Shown: positions 27,901-35,810, counted from the first letter of the stretch. The stretch: DNA of 64,000 bases from Taklimakanibacter albus (GCF_016595235.1 NZ_JAENHL010000007.1:1338765-1402764), one strand, 5' to 3'. Program-made: numbers and translations. The notes: generated by a model from the sequence alone, not told the origin.

Positions 27901-28109
27901 ATCTCCGCGCCGGATACGCGATCGCCATCCCTGGCGACAAGATTGCCGACACGGCGATGACGCCGCTCCGCGAGGGATTGCGCCTCGTTGATCTCCGCGC
28001 CTTGAGAGTATCCCACTCCTTCGCGCATGATGACCGCTTCCCACTGCGGAAAGCTCGGGGAACGATCATAGGCATTGGGAACCAGCGGGTGAGCATAGGG
28101 ACTCGCCAT
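24927..28109 (-). CDS. large DUF4815-type baseplate/tail-fibre protein
   Basis: The largest gene of the prophage, about 1,060 residues. The N-terminal 300 residues (AYDRSPSFPQWEAVIMREGV, then SQGAEINEAQSLAERR) look like DUF4815 baseplate proteins; the rest is beta-rich with immunoglobulin-like segments near 640-700. ATG at 28109 has GAGG eight bases upstream; a TTG at 28115 overlaps the gpI stop. It follows gpI and probably links the baseplate to fibres. Confidence 0.75.
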   Translation of the reverse strand: MASPYAHPLVPNAYDRSPSFPQWEAVIMREGVGYSQGAEINEAQSLAERRHRRVGNLVARDGDRVSGAEIIVDRVAGTARLTPGTLYIRGDVRPIGEKLISAVPMTGEIRIGVRITTTVIDEIAEPALYGLHPGEPSEGEPGAVRVAQAIAWSIEGDEEAGDFIPVYLLKDGTVVDQTPPPQLSGFNQALALYDRDSNGNYIVEGCRVTALGKIGSKQHFSISEGVANIMGFKRSRAAALRHQQEETWDNEQISAEPHNYPAGGGAVVIPVNHSPIDSVQTVIITRQTTQTVVRGAVTNTMDNLPHASVTSIISVTQGATTFTPTTDYVLNNDRVDWTSGGAEPATGSSYSVTYRYLSPVAPSAIGPNSVTVTGGVAGTTALITYRWKLNRIDLLCLDSDGLPVYLTGVASRETPVAPLAPFTLLPLAEITNNWLTKPSVVNTGVRAYHMTAIDRMYKRIVDLLDLTAQERLRRDIDSREPVAKKGVFVDPFTSDRYRDQGEAQTAAIFLGSMQLAIDPTFKLPELDGPVCLDYTEEIIISQPLVSGCSKINPYSNYEPLPGALALTPSSDFWVEHVTEWTSPVTRQFTGNSNRTTTSEELVDEREELLEFLRQINIDFTARGFGAGENLASLTFDGVNVTPPGLTADANGRIIGTFQIPANVTAGQKAVIATGAGGTSAQALFVGQGRVEIETMRRVTTITRAPANQTVAQGRPPRNEGNGNADPLAQTFTLPEGRHVAGVNLRFCAKGVASNGVLIQIVTVENGIPTVEVVAEAFVEMGPVVLNQWTPIRFPIPVYLPADREFAIVAKTDDAVHGLAYAKVGAFDPVAQQFVGAQPYSVGVMLSSSNARTWTPHQDEDLTFQIVAAKFSPTTKVVPLGSHAVTMASDFLARAAVELPTGDASFYFEIERASGQITRLQPDQPWELTEYITETVQFRAVLKGSEKISPILYPGVLLVVGKIRTSGTYVTRAFAMGTAIRLSTFLWSQLPAGAAVTIERDAADDNWIEVDETQATALNNGWMEREFTANPVTAVQGRLRVTITGGPGARPAIAEFRSVSI

Positions 28110-28111
28110 CG

Positions 28112-29230
28112 TCAAAACCTCAAAATGAAGCGGAAGCGTTCGCGGACGGTCTTACCGAGCTTGATCTCGATGGCCTGCTGCGCCACGCCAGGACTTCCCC
28201 CGGCTAGTTCTGCAGCGCTCGCCCATGGAAGGCCTGGCTTGGCCGGATCGATCGGCTCCGCGTCAAAGACAAGCCTGGCCGAAGTCGCCACTCGATCAGC
28301 GCCATCGCCGAAGCCTGTCAGGAATTCGAGATATACGATCTCGGCCAGCTCGATCGGCGCGTAGTGCAGACCGTTCACCGAATAGGGGCCGGAGAAATTG
28401 GCGACGACGCCACAGGCGGCCCGCGCGCGCCGATAGCCGATGACCAGGCCGTCGCCGTCCTTGAGTTCCAGCCAGACCGGCCGATCGAGCATGCCGGCGC
28501 ACATGGCCCTGCGCCGGGCTTGCGCCGCCGATGACGTCCAGGATGAGCCGGCATCCGCCCAAGTGATGTCCGCCCAGCCGAGCGCGTCGCCTTCCTCGCC
28601 AGGCTCGACCCAGACCCCTAACGTTACGAGGTCCGCCTGCGAGAGCGCCAGGTCGAAATCATAGGAGCGGCCAAAGCTCCACTTTGTCCCACCTGGACGA
28701 AGGCGCGCGCCGGAGTCGGCGGAATAGATCGAGCGCGACCATGTCGAGTAGCCATATTCATGGGCTCTGACGTCATATCCATGGAAGCCCCGATAAAAGA
28801 CGCTTCGAAGGCACGGAGAAAGCCCTGCAATGCCCTCGATCCTTTCGAGGTCCGGCGTCTCTTCGTCCCGTACCCGGTCGAGATGGAGCTGGAACAAATG
28901 CCAGCGCCGCCGCCTGACCGGTGCCTCCTCGATCGCGGCCTCGTAGTTGATCCAGGAGAGACCGAGAGCCATGGCGGCCGGAGTGCCGCGCACCCGCTGC
29001 CAGGCGATGCCCTCCCGGATCAGCGCGTAGAGGTTCGGCACGTAAGGCGTCAGTTCCTGCAATCCATATTCATAGATCAGGAACGGCAGCAGGCTCGGCG
29101 GGGTGTTCACCAGCTTGATGCCGCGCATCGAGTCGATCTCGTTCCTGGTGCGCGGGATCATGTCGCCGGCAAGGGAAAGAGCGTCTTCGAAGGGCGTGGC
29201 ATTGTTGGGAAGCAGGGACGGCCGGGTCAT
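28112..29230 (-). CDS. tail protein I (baseplate wedge, P2 gpI-like, long form)
   Basis: A 372-residue protein whose N-terminal 120 residues match gpI: PPSLLPFLIYEYGLQELTPY, then REGIAWQRVRGTPAAM. P2 gpI has about 175 residues, so the C-terminal 200 are an extension, seen in other alphaproteobacterial phages. It overlaps gpJ by one base. Confidence 0.82.
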   Translation of the reverse strand: MTRPSLLPNNATPFEDALSLAGDMIPRTRNEIDSMRGIKLVNTPPSLLPFLIYEYGLQELTPYVPNLYALIREGIAWQRVRGTPAAMALGLSWINYEAAIEEAPVRRRRWHLFQLHLDRVRDEETPDLERIEGIAGLSPCLRSVFYRGFHGYDVRAHEYGYSTWSRSIYSADSGARLRPGGTKWSFGRSYDFDLALSQADLVTLGVWVEPGEEGDALGWADITWADAGSSWTSSAAQARRRAMCAGMLDRPVWLELKDGDGLVIGYRRARAACGVVANFSGPYSVNGLHYAPIELAEIVYLEFLTGFGDGADRVATSARLVFDAEPIDPAKPGLPWASAAELAGGSPGVAQQAIEIKLGKTVRERFRFILRF

Positions 29231-30084
29231 CAGAAGTCCCTGCCCCGGATGGTGAGATCAATATTGCCCAGCGCGATCGCTTCGAAGGGCGGGATCTGCA
29301 CATCGGCGGCCGGCCCGATGATCGAGACGCGCTGAACGCCGGGCTGCATGAGCCGTGCGGTAAGCCATGACCTGGTGAGATCGAAACCCAGGCCGCCTTC
29401 GGAAGCCCAGGCCTCCCGGAGCTTCTGGACCAGGCGCGGCCCGATATCCGCGGCCGTGTCAGGATAGAGCCAGATATCGGCGGTGATCGGCACCGTCACC
29501 GTGATGGCTGACCGCACCGCGATCGTGTCATTGACCATGCGAACCGCCGCATTGTTGAGAGCGGTTCGGACTGTCTCGAGCAAGGGCTCGTCCGCCACGC
29601 CATTGCTGTCCGTCGAGATGACCGCAACGTTGACGGTTGGCAGAATTCCTTCGCGATATGCGATCGCATCCTTGACGCGGATGGATGCACCGAGCGCCAC
29701 GGCGCGGTAACGCGGAGCGGTGCCGCCCGTCGAGCGGGAAGCAATGATGAGAATGGTGCGACGGCGGAAGGCATCGTCGCTCTCGCCCACTAAGCGAACG
29801 GCATCATAGAAGGAGGCCAGATGATCGAGATCAGATCCACGCGCGAAGGCGATCAGGTTTGCCCTCAGCGCGTCATTGATGCGCTGGCGCAGGAGCATTT
29901 CGCGATAGGCGCCAACCTCCAGCACCTTCCGCGCGGGCTCGCTCTCCAGGTCGATGATCGGGTCCAGGTCCGGATAGAGCTGGACGACTTTGTCGCGATA
30001 TGCCCGGAGGATGATCTCATAGTCGATCTCCTCGATCGCTTCAGGTAGTGGCAGGCCTTCGAGGCCGGTGATCGTGATCGTCAC
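29230..30084 (-). CDS. baseplate protein J
   Basis: A 284-residue gpJ-like baseplate wedge: N-terminal DYEIILRAYRDKVVQLYPDL, central YREMLLRQRINDALRANLIAFARGSDLD split over about 60-90, and a C-terminal domain rich in hydrophobic strands. gpJ with gpW and gpI builds the wedges around the hub. It overlaps gpW by four bases. Confidence 0.88.
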   Translation of the reverse strand: MTITITGLEGLPLPEAIEEIDYEIILRAYRDKVVQLYPDLDPIIDLESEPARKVLEVGAYREMLLRQRINDALRANLIAFARGSDLDHLASFYDAVRLVGESDDAFRRRTILIIASRSTGGTAPRYRAVALGASIRVKDAIAYREGILPTVNVAVISTDSNGVADEPLLETVRTALNNAAVRMVNDTIAVRSAITVTVPITADIWLYPDTAADIGPRLVQKLREAWASEGGLGFDLTRSWLTARLMQPGVQRVSIIGPAADVQIPPFEAIALGNIDLTIRGRDF

Positions 30085-30431
30085 AGGACCACCTCCACTT
30101 CACGGCCGCCTTCGCGTCGCGGCCAATCGGGATACCAGATACCCTTCAGCTCCAGGCCGACGCGCCCGTCCGCCCCTGCCTCCGGCATCGCAAGCTGCAC
30201 AAGCTTGAAGCGCGGCTCCCATCTGTCGATCGCGTCGGCCGCCGCCGCGAAGACGTCGATGATCGTCTCCGGGTTGATCGGCTTGTCGATGACGTTGGGC
30301 ACCTCAGATCCGTATTCGCGACGCATGACGCGCGTGCCGACCGGCGTGGTGAGAATATCCCACACGGACTGCTTGAGGTGATCGATGCCCTCAAGCCGTT
30401 TACCGCTCGATCGGCTCATGCCCGTCATCAT
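30081..30431 (-). CDS. baseplate protein W (gp25-like)
   Basis: A 116-residue gp25/gpW-family protein: GIDHLKQSVWDILTTPVGTR, the characteristic RREYGSEVPNVIDKPIN, and a C-terminal beta part. The family has a lysozyme-like name but serves as a baseplate wedge. Several ATGs lie close together (30431, 30428 and 30419); the first is used. Confidence 0.88.
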   Translation of the reverse strand: MMTGMSRSSGKRLEGIDHLKQSVWDILTTPVGTRVMRREYGSEVPNVIDKPINPETIIDVFAAAADAIDRWEPRFKLVQLAMPEAGADGRVGLELKGIWYPDWPRREGGREVEVVL

Positions 30432-30437
30432 CGGCGG

Positions 30438-30659
30438 TTACTTTCTCTTGCCGGTGCCGTTCTTGCCGCTCTCGACAGGAGCCGAGGGCGTTTCGTCCAC
30501 GACGGTCTCATTCGCCTCGACTGGCGGCTTGTCTTCCTTCACCTGGCCGGCGAGCTCAGGGAAGCGCATGGCGGCTTTGGGGGCGAAGACGATCTCGCCC
30601 TTCTTTCTCCAGACGCCATTGACCCACCCGTCATGCTGCACTTCCCACTTCAAGTTCAT
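30438..30659 (-). CDS. small phage protein with Trp-rich head and acidic tail (73 aa)
   Basis: ATG at 30659 has a strong AAGGAGG seven bases upstream; the longer frame to 30779 lies inside gpV and is rejected. Residues 1-25 (NLKWEVQHDGWVNGVWRKKG) form a compact segment; the rest is acidic, then Ser/Lys-rich. It sits between gpV and gpW. Function unknown. Confidence 0.7.
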   Translation of the reverse strand: MNLKWEVQHDGWVNGVWRKKGEIVFAPKAAMRFPELAGQVKEDKPPVEANETVVDETPSAPVESGKNGTGKRK

Positions 30660-30670
30660 AGGAACCTCCT

Positions 30671-31258
30671 TCATTGAACAAAGACTTTGGTCGCCAGGTT
30701 TTCGACTTCGGTGTCGCCATCGCTGTCGATCGAGCCGAGCATCGCGGCCGGCACACCGCCCTCGCCACCGAAGTGGCATTCGCCATCGGCGACGATCTCG
30801 TCCGACTCCTGCTTGATCTTGCCGTCCGTGATCGTGATGGTGCTGCCGCCCTGTTTGATCACGATGGCCTGGCCGGTGATGTGGATTGAGCTGGCTCCGA
30901 GCGTGAGCTTATATTCGCCACCCTTGTTGTGGTTCTGCTGGAAGCCGTTTGAGAAGCCGCCCCAGTCCGCCCAGCCTTGACCAGGCTCGCCAGACGGCGA
31001 GAATAGCATGACCTGCTCACCCACCGCTGGCGGGTCCCACAGTCGCTGCGAGCCGGCGCGCGTCCGCCAAGGCACCCAGGCCGACTGCAAATCTCCGACC
31101 TTCACCTTGACCAGGCCCTTTTCGTAGTCGGCTTCTTCGACCTTGCCCGGCCGGGCCACGTTGGCGATGCGCCGCTCGGCATCCTCGACGCGACGGATCA
31201 GCTCGCCAATCTGCTTGCCGATGCGATCGGCATAGAGCCTTTCAAGGGAGCGGCTCAC
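30671..31258 (-). CDS. baseplate assembly protein V (tail spike)
   Basis: A 195-residue gpV-type protein with an N-terminal helix, an OB-fold (VKVKVGDLQSAWVPWRTRAG, then PPAVGEQVMLFSPSGEPGQG) and a C-terminal beta-helix part with repeated ITI strands. The trimer forms the membrane-piercing spike. It opens the P2-ordered tail module. Confidence 0.88.
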   Translation of the reverse strand: MSRSLERLYADRIGKQIGELIRRVEDAERRIANVARPGKVEEADYEKGLVKVKVGDLQSAWVPWRTRAGSQRLWDPPAVGEQVMLFSPSGEPGQGWADWGGFSNGFQQNHNKGGEYKLTLGASSIHITGQAIVIKQGGSTITITDGKIKQESDEIVADGECHFGGEGGVPAAMLGSIDSDGDTEVENLATKVFVQ

Positions 31259-31785
31259 GGTGCCACCTCAAGGACCAGCTCGCCATTGATATAAAGCTCG
31301 TTAAGAACCGCGCCACCTTCCATGATGAAGCTCGCGCCGATCGTGATCTTCGTCTCCCAGCTCACCGCCGTGAGCAAGACGCCCTTTTTGTCGGTGTCCG
31401 AGGTGTAAAGGATGTCATGCCGCAAATTGCGCGCGGCCTCCGACAAAGTCTTGCCCCCCACCTTGGGCTGATAGCGATCGAAGGCGACCAGGAGCGCCTC
31501 GGCAATGTTGAGCGCCTGGGCGTCGCGTTTCATGGGCTCGCCGTCTTTCGTGACGATGAAGACCCCAAATTTGGCGAGACAGCCGAGACGGCCGTCCTGG
31601 TTTTCGTCGGTCTTCGGCGATCCGAGATAGGCCAGGCGCAAGGCCGGCGCTTTCATGATCAACCGGCCGATCTCTTCGTCGTCGAACCGGCCGGCGTGAG
31701 TGTCGATGTCTTTCAACAACGGAAAGAGGGCCTTGAGATCGGCCAGGGCCTGAGTGCGATAGGTGAGGATGCGGCCAGCGCTCAT
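31255..31785 (-). CDS. Mu gp37-like (DUF1834-type) protein
   Basis: A 176-residue protein overlapping its neighbours by four bases. Its length, its place between the virion morphogenesis gene and gpV, and segments such as LKALFPLLKDIDTHAGRFDD suggest the gp37 family of Mu-like phages, a tail completion component. Recognition is moderate. Confidence 0.6.
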   Translation of the reverse strand: MSAGRILTYRTQALADLKALFPLLKDIDTHAGRFDDEEIGRLIMKAPALRLAYLGSPKTDENQDGRLGCLAKFGVFIVTKDGEPMKRDAQALNIAEALLVAFDRYQPKVGGKTLSEAARNLRHDILYTSDTDKKGVLLTAVSWETKITIGASFIMEGGAVLNELYINGELVLEVAP

Positions 31786-32261
31786 TTAAGGCGCTCCTCG
31801 ATCCAGGCATGGACGGTCTCGCGGATCTCCGCCAGGTTCGCGGAGCTGAAGCCAAGATAGGGCCTCGCTGGAATATTGACCTGGCGCGCGAAGACCATCT
31901 GATTGCCGACACGGAACGCCAGGCGCTTGGCGCGCTTCGGCCGGATCGTGCCGCCCCGCTGATGGATGGCCGCATAAACCAGGTTGCTTCCCCAGCTCAC
32001 CTGGTCGCTTCCCACCTGGTGGGAGAGTGAGCCGAGGAGATGGCCCATCAGCATGAGGATCGAACCGCCGCGCCGGTTCGGAGCCCAGGGCGCGCCATCG
32101 GGCGAGCGTTTCTCAGTCGCGATCCGCTGCTGCGTCTGCGAGACGCCGAGCGCTCCCAGACTGTCGAGCAGCTCGTGCTTGTCGAGATCACCGAGGCGAT
32201 TGAAGCGATCGGCGATGATCGAGAGCTGGCTCGCGTCGACTTCGATTTGGATGCCGCTCAA
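31782..32261 (-). CDS. phage virion morphogenesis protein (Mu gpG / tail completion type)
   Basis: A 159-residue protein with the family pattern: N-terminal coiled segment, then QQRIATEKRSPDGAPWAPNR, LMLMGHLLGSLSHQVG and NLVYAAIHQRGGTIRP, ending in PARPYLGFS. In Mu this gene stands between F and I; here it is moved to the head-tail border. Confidence 0.88.
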   Translation of the reverse strand: MSGIQIEVDASQLSIIADRFNRLGDLDKHELLDSLGALGVSQTQQRIATEKRSPDGAPWAPNRRGGSILMLMGHLLGSLSHQVGSDQVSWGSNLVYAAIHQRGGTIRPKRAKRLAFRVGNQMVFARQVNIPARPYLGFSSANLAEIRETVHAWIEERLK

Positions 32262-32698
32262 CGAAGGTTCTCCCGCTTGAAGAGCGACGGGCTCGAAATG
32301 AACTCGAAGCCGCCTGGCGCGGGTTGCGGCTCGCCTGTGCCGCTGCCGTTGTCCCCGCCTGCGAGATTGGCGCGGCCGGTCGAGATATCGCGCAGCCAGC
32401 GCAGTGCGTCCTCGTAGCGCTGCCGGATGATCTCGGTCATGCGATCATGCGTCGAGGCGAGAAGATGGCATGCGATATTGATCACATGCGAGCGGACGAT
32501 CGAGGGCGGGTTCTGGACCGGCGTCGGGTAGCGCACTGCGAAGAAGGAGTCGGCCTCGCTCGACGCATTCGCACAGGCGTCGGTGATCGCCTCATTAGTG
32601 AGCGGGCCGGCAAGGCCGGTCTCTTCGCCCCTGGTGGCGATCAGAGCCAGGAACTCATCGCCGTACAGATCGATGATGTCTTGCTTCGTCGCGTACAT
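32258..32698 (-). CDS. Mu gp36-like (DUF1320) protein
   Basis: A 146-residue protein beginning MYATKQDIIDLYGDEFLALI, the typical DUF1320 start, with a helical core (ACHLLASTHDRMTEIIRQRYEDA kept in the family). ATG at 32698 has AGG upstream; a GTG at 32710 is less likely. It is probably a head-tail connector. Confidence 0.85.
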   Translation of the reverse strand: MYATKQDIIDLYGDEFLALIATRGEETGLAGPLTNEAITDACANASSEADSFFAVRYPTPVQNPPSIVRSHVINIACHLLASTHDRMTEIIRQRYEDALRWLRDISTGRANLAGGDNGSGTGEPQPAPGGFEFISSPSLFKRENLR

Positions 32699-32725
32699 CG
32701 CCAGGGGCACCTATTGTTGCTTTGG

Positions 32726-32806
32726 GCCGGCGGAGCGCTCGAAAGCAGCTTTCACGCCGGCCCCTCGGGTATTGGGGTGGGCGGGTCCAACCAGAAGGAC
32801 CCGCCC
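32726..32806. terminator. two strong hairpins after the capsid genes
   Basis: GGGCCGGCG (from about 32726) pairs with CGCCGGCCC (near 32756-32764), and GGGCGGGTCC (32779-32788) pairs with GGACCCGCCC (32797-32806). Neither is followed by a T-run. Their place after the major capsid gene suggests attenuation or message protection, lowering expression of the connector and tail genes. Confidence 0.45.
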
Positions 32807-32832
32807 GTCTGAAGCGGCGGATGAGCGCCGCC

Positions 32833-33015
32833 TCAGCTCAGAATGCGGAGAAGAGGATCGGCCTTGATCACGTCCAGCTCGGCCTTCGTGACTTCGATGG
32901 GCGTGCCCTCGGGTCCGAATTTCGTGCCGAGGCGCCAGCGGCCCTTATCCGGGCCGGCGACGATCACCTTGATCTTCTTCTCGTCGGTCTTGGGGGTATC
33001 AGCCTTCGTGTTCAT
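32833..33015 (-). CDS. Mu gp35/FluMu-type small head protein (60 aa)
   Basis: A 60-residue protein: Lys-rich N-terminus, then RWRLGTKFGPEGTPIEVTKA and ELDVIKADPLLRIL. This is the short Mu-like prophage FluMu N-terminal domain that follows the major head gene. It may stabilise the capsid or connect to the tail. Confidence 0.7.
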   Translation of the reverse strand: MNTKADTPKTDEKKIKVIVAGPDKGRWRLGTKFGPEGTPIEVTKAELDVIKADPLLRILS

Positions 33016-33028
33016 GCGTCAGCGCTCC

Positions 33029-33928
33029 TCAAACCAGCCAGGGCACGACCACCAGCTCCACCGCATTGCGGAGGGTGTTGGTCTCGCCGCCTGAGTTCTG
33101 TTCCTTCTTGAGGATGTCCTCGCCGGCATCGCGCAACGTCGGACCGACAACGAGGATCTTCGGCGAAACGCCAAGGGGCGAACCGCTGTCGTTCACCTGC
33201 GTTTCCATCGCTGTCCGCGCCGACTTGAAGTTGGCGGCGTTGAGAGTGTCCTTCGATCCGAAGGCGAGCTGCCAGAACCCATAGCCCGCGCTATAGCGAC
33301 CATCGACGCCGTAGATGAATTCCTTCTTGTGGAAGACATTCGGATCGGTGGGATCGTCCAGGCGATCGAGCCTGTCGGCCTTCTTTCTCTCCTGGAAGAT
33401 GAGCGGGAGAAGAGGCCGGCTCGTATCCAGCAGGAACCAGGGCGCGCCTGCACCCGCCTGCATGTTGGACTTGGTAGTGACCGGCGTGTCGCCGACGCCA
33501 CCGACAGGATGATCGGTGTCGAAGAAATTCTGGCCGTCATAGCAGATGCTGCTGAAGCCATCTTTCAAGGCGCCGAAAACCAGCACGTCGGGATGTTCGG
33601 CTGCGGCGGCCCCGAGGCCTTCCATGAACGGGGCATATATGCCGAACTCGTCGTCCATGATGCTGTTGCGCTTCACGCGAACCGAGTCTTCCCAGTCACG
33701 GTTCTTGATAGTGTAGTCGTGCATGCCGATCAGCCGGAGCTGGCGATCGCCGATCCACTCGCGCATGCCGGGGAAGTCGCCGAGCATCGGATAGACGTTC
33801 TGCGAGGTCGTCGATCCGATGCGGGTGGCGATACGCTGCCAGAGCGGCTTCACCTTGCCAAAGCCGGTGGAGAAATTGCGCTTGTAGCCGGTGTAGAGGC
33901 TGTCAAGCGTAGTCCTGTTGATGTCCAT
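33029..33928 (-). CDS. major capsid protein (Mu gpT-like)
   Basis: A 299-residue protein beginning MDINRTTLDSLYTGYKRNFS, with GEFSGMR-like loop KYPMLGDFPGMREWIGDRQL variant and the C-terminal LVVGPTLRDAGEDILKKE, all features of the Mu-like prophage major head subunit. It forms the icosahedral shell. It is flanked by the decoration-type gene and hairpins, as expected for a strongly expressed gene. Confidence 0.92.
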   Translation of the reverse strand: MDINRTTLDSLYTGYKRNFSTGFGKVKPLWQRIATRIGSTTSQNVYPMLGDFPGMREWIGDRQLRLIGMHDYTIKNRDWEDSVRVKRNSIMDDEFGIYAPFMEGLGAAAAEHPDVLVFGALKDGFSSICYDGQNFFDTDHPVGGVGDTPVTTKSNMQAGAGAPWFLLDTSRPLLPLIFQERKKADRLDRLDDPTDPNVFHKKEFIYGVDGRYSAGYGFWQLAFGSKDTLNAANFKSARTAMETQVNDSGSPLGVSPKILVVGPTLRDAGEDILKKEQNSGGETNTLRNAVELVVVPWLV

Positions 33929-33942
33929 GGAAGAGATCTCCG

Positions 33943-34341
33943 TTAGAGGATTTTCACCCAGACGCCGGCACTGTCGACGTCTTCGATCCGCCCGAAGCCG
34001 GAGCGCGTGTTGGTGCCGTTGTCATGAGCGACGGTCTGGTCGTCGACGATGAAGGCCTGGCCGCCAATGTGAGCACGGGTGACGCCACCGGCATTGGCGA
34101 ACAGGAATGTTCCCTTCTCGACCGGGATCATCTTCGCGCCGTTGCCGCCGCCAGTGTTGTCGACGAATTCCGTCGCGATGCCGACTGCGACGAGGTTCTG
34201 CGCCGTGGCACCAGCCTTGGCCCAGGTGGCATCCAGCACGACGAGACTGCCTTCCTGGACCTTGGCATTGGCCGCAGCCGGGAAGCCGAAGTGATTGGCT
34301 TCGCGGCGGGTGATGAGCTTGCGTTCGGTGAGCGGTGCCAT
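33943..34341 (-). CDS. capsid decoration/cement-type protein (132 aa)
   Basis: A 132-residue small-domain protein with alternating beta strands (GSLVVLDATWAKAGATAQNL, then PVEKGTFLFANAGGVTRAHI). Its position between protease/scaffold and major capsid matches head-stabilising proteins (gpD or DUF2190-type). It is separated from the protease stop by three bases. Confidence 0.75.
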   Translation of the reverse strand: MAPLTERKLITRREANHFGFPAAANAKVQEGSLVVLDATWAKAGATAQNLVAVGIATEFVDNTGGGNGAKMIPVEKGTFLFANAGGVTRAHIGGQAFIVDDQTVAHDNGTNTRSGFGRIEDVDSAGVWVKIL

Positions 34342-34344
34342 TGA

Positions 34345-34851
34345 TCAGGCCTCCTTCTTCGCGTCGGCGGCGAGATCCTTGGCGAAATCCTCCTCGGAAA
34401 TGCCCAGGCTGGCCGCGATCTTCTTCTGCTGCGACGTGAGCGCCTTGGCGGTGCCTTTGTCGCCAGTGTCCTCGCCGATCGTCGTAGGCACGACGGTCGG
34501 AGCGGAGGCGATGAAGGCCTTGAGCTTGTCGATGCCCTCGCGGCTGCTGCACAGCGACAGATAGAACCCCTTCGAGGCCGGCGCTATCTTCGCGTCCTTG
34601 ATCGCCTGCTCGACCAGGGCGGTGCCCTCAGTCGTCAGATCAGCCGCCTGCCGGCTGGCGATCGACGTCTGAAGGTTGTTGCGATCGGCGAGGACCGCAT
34701 CGTAGTCGGCGCGCGGCACATACTGCGCCAGGTCGACCTGGCTGGCGGAGGCGGTGGCCTTCTGTTGGAGCGTACCGATCGCGGCGGCGATATCAGCGTC
34801 CGTCGCGTTTTCGGCAAGCCCGAGCTTCTGGCACAGGGCTTTCCTGTCCAT
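34345..34851 (-). CDS. scaffold protein from an internal start in the protease gene
   Basis: ATG at 34851 (residue 189 of the protease frame) is preceded by AAGGAG ten bases upstream and begins MDRKALCQKLGLAENATDAD, the natural boundary between protease and scaffold. Mu makes gpZ in the same way from within gene I. The product would have 168 residues, largely helical, and would shape the prohead before being degraded. Confidence 0.6.
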   Translation of the reverse strand: MDRKALCQKLGLAENATDADIAAAIGTLQQKATASASQVDLAQYVPRADYDAVLADRNNLQTSIASRQAADLTTEGTALVEQAIKDAKIAPASKGFYLSLCSSREGIDKLKAFIASAPTVVPTTIGEDTGDKGTAKALTSQQKKIAASLGISEEDFAKDLAADAKKEA

Positions 34852-35415
34852 TTCGTCGTTCTCCTTCTCTTGCGGGTTTTGCCGGGAAGCGATCGCCGGC
34901 AGCGATGAAATTGCAGGGCTCAGACAAAGAGCTGCGGAAGACAGCGAAACGATCCGCCCCGTCTCAAGCTCATGGTGGAAGGCGGGTGATACGTAGCGCA
35001 CCTCCTTCGCCTCGATGGCGCTCCGGCCGCGTTCGGTCCACTGCACCCTTGCCCAGATCGCACCTTCGCGATTGGCAACGTCGACGATCCAGCCAGCGGC
35101 CGGCACGAACTCGCCGAGCGGCGCGCGCTTCTCGGAACCGTGCTCAAAGTCGAACGGAAGATCGAGCCCACCGGAATTGAAATTCGCGACGACCACGTCG
35201 GGACGATCATTCAGCCAGGCGCGCCCATCATTTGCCTCGATGCGGCCGGCCGGCAGAAGCATGACCCACTCAGGCGCGGTGCCTTGGCTCGTCAGGGCGA
35301 GCGCGAAGGCCTTTCCCGATTTGGGCGTCAGTGTCTCTCTTGCGTTTTCTCGCGACATGCGGCCAATATCGCGACAGAGGCTCAATGCAATGACGGGGAC
35401 GCGCGTCCCCGTCAT
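34345..35415 (-). CDS. head maturation protease with C-terminal scaffold (Mu gpI/gpZ-like)
   Basis: A 356-residue protein of the Mu gp32 type. The N-terminal half (LPAGRIEANDGRAWLNDRPD, then LPFDFEHGSEKRAPLGEF with a likely catalytic His, then VSLSSAALCLSPA with likely Ser) is the protease; the C-terminal half is helical scaffold. Its annotated start at 35415 lies inside a 28-bp palindrome; ATG at 35358 may be the true start. It cuts scaffold and capsid proteins during head maturation. Confidence 0.85.
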   Translation of the reverse strand: MTGTRVPVIALSLCRDIGRMSRENARETLTPKSGKAFALALTSQGTAPEWVMLLPAGRIEANDGRAWLNDRPDVVVANFNSGGLDLPFDFEHGSEKRAPLGEFVPAAGWIVDVANREGAIWARVQWTERGRSAIEAKEVRYVSPAFHHELETGRIVSLSSAALCLSPAISSLPAIASRQNPQEKENDEMDRKALCQKLGLAENATDADIAAAIGTLQQKATASASQVDLAQYVPRADYDAVLADRNNLQTSIASRQAADLTTEGTALVEQAIKDAKIAPASKGFYLSLCSSREGIDKLKAFIASAPTVVPTTIGEDTGDKGTAKALTSQQKKIAASLGISEEDFAKDLAADAKKEA

Positions 35416-35416
35416 T
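35389..35416. promoter_or_regulatory. 28-bp perfect palindrome at the start of the head-gene block
   Basis: Fourteen bases on each side of 35402/35403 are perfectly complementary; the centre is GGGGAC-GCGC-GTCCCC. On the minus strand a GATATT box lies 18 bases downstream. The same GGGGAC-N4-GTCCCC motif lies before the endolysin gene at 43398-43413. Mu has activator-dependent late promoters at exactly these two places (P-I and P-lys). Confidence 0.5.
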
Positions 35417-35810
35417 TGCGTTCATGGGGCGGCGATGATCGGGCCACTCGACTTCCACCCCCACCATGGAGGCAGGCCCATGAAGTAGCCCCCAAACAGT
35501 TAGCGCAACACTTCAGAACTCAGTTGGTTTTTGCTTCGAAGCCCGGCCCCCAAACCGGGCTTCACCTGTTTAGGGGCTTCCCCTGGCCTCCAGTCGGCCC
35601 TTTAAAGGGGTTTAGAACGGGTTTTCTGGCAAAAACGGGGGTCTCCGGCCACAGTCGGGCCTTCCGGGGGCCTTCACCCCCTTTTTGGGGGTTTTCCCAG
35701 CCGCGTTGTTTTTGGGGGCGGGATGGCCTATATTCCGCGTTACGACAGCAGCATATGGGGGACGGCCAATGGCGGCCGTTGGAGGCAAGCCCTACTCCCT
35801 GCTGTCGTTT
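35417..35810. other. 394-bp non-coding gap with GC hairpins between Mu F-like and protease genes
   Basis: Visible stems are GAAGCCCGG with CCGGGCTTC (near 35540-35565) and ACCCCC-TTTTT-GGGGGT followed by T (near 35680-35698), plus several shorter G/C runs. No minus-strand gene fills the gap; a plus-strand frame near 35721 of about 42 codons has no ribosome site. In Mu the gene G stands here, but in this phage it is elsewhere, so the gap may be a scar and a terminator/promoter region. Confidence 0.45.

Noticed and set aside
25614-28364. A 916-codon open frame on the plus strand
   Set aside because: It is the antisense shadow of the large DUF4815-type gene and gpI, with arginine- and aspartate-heavy composition and no domain.
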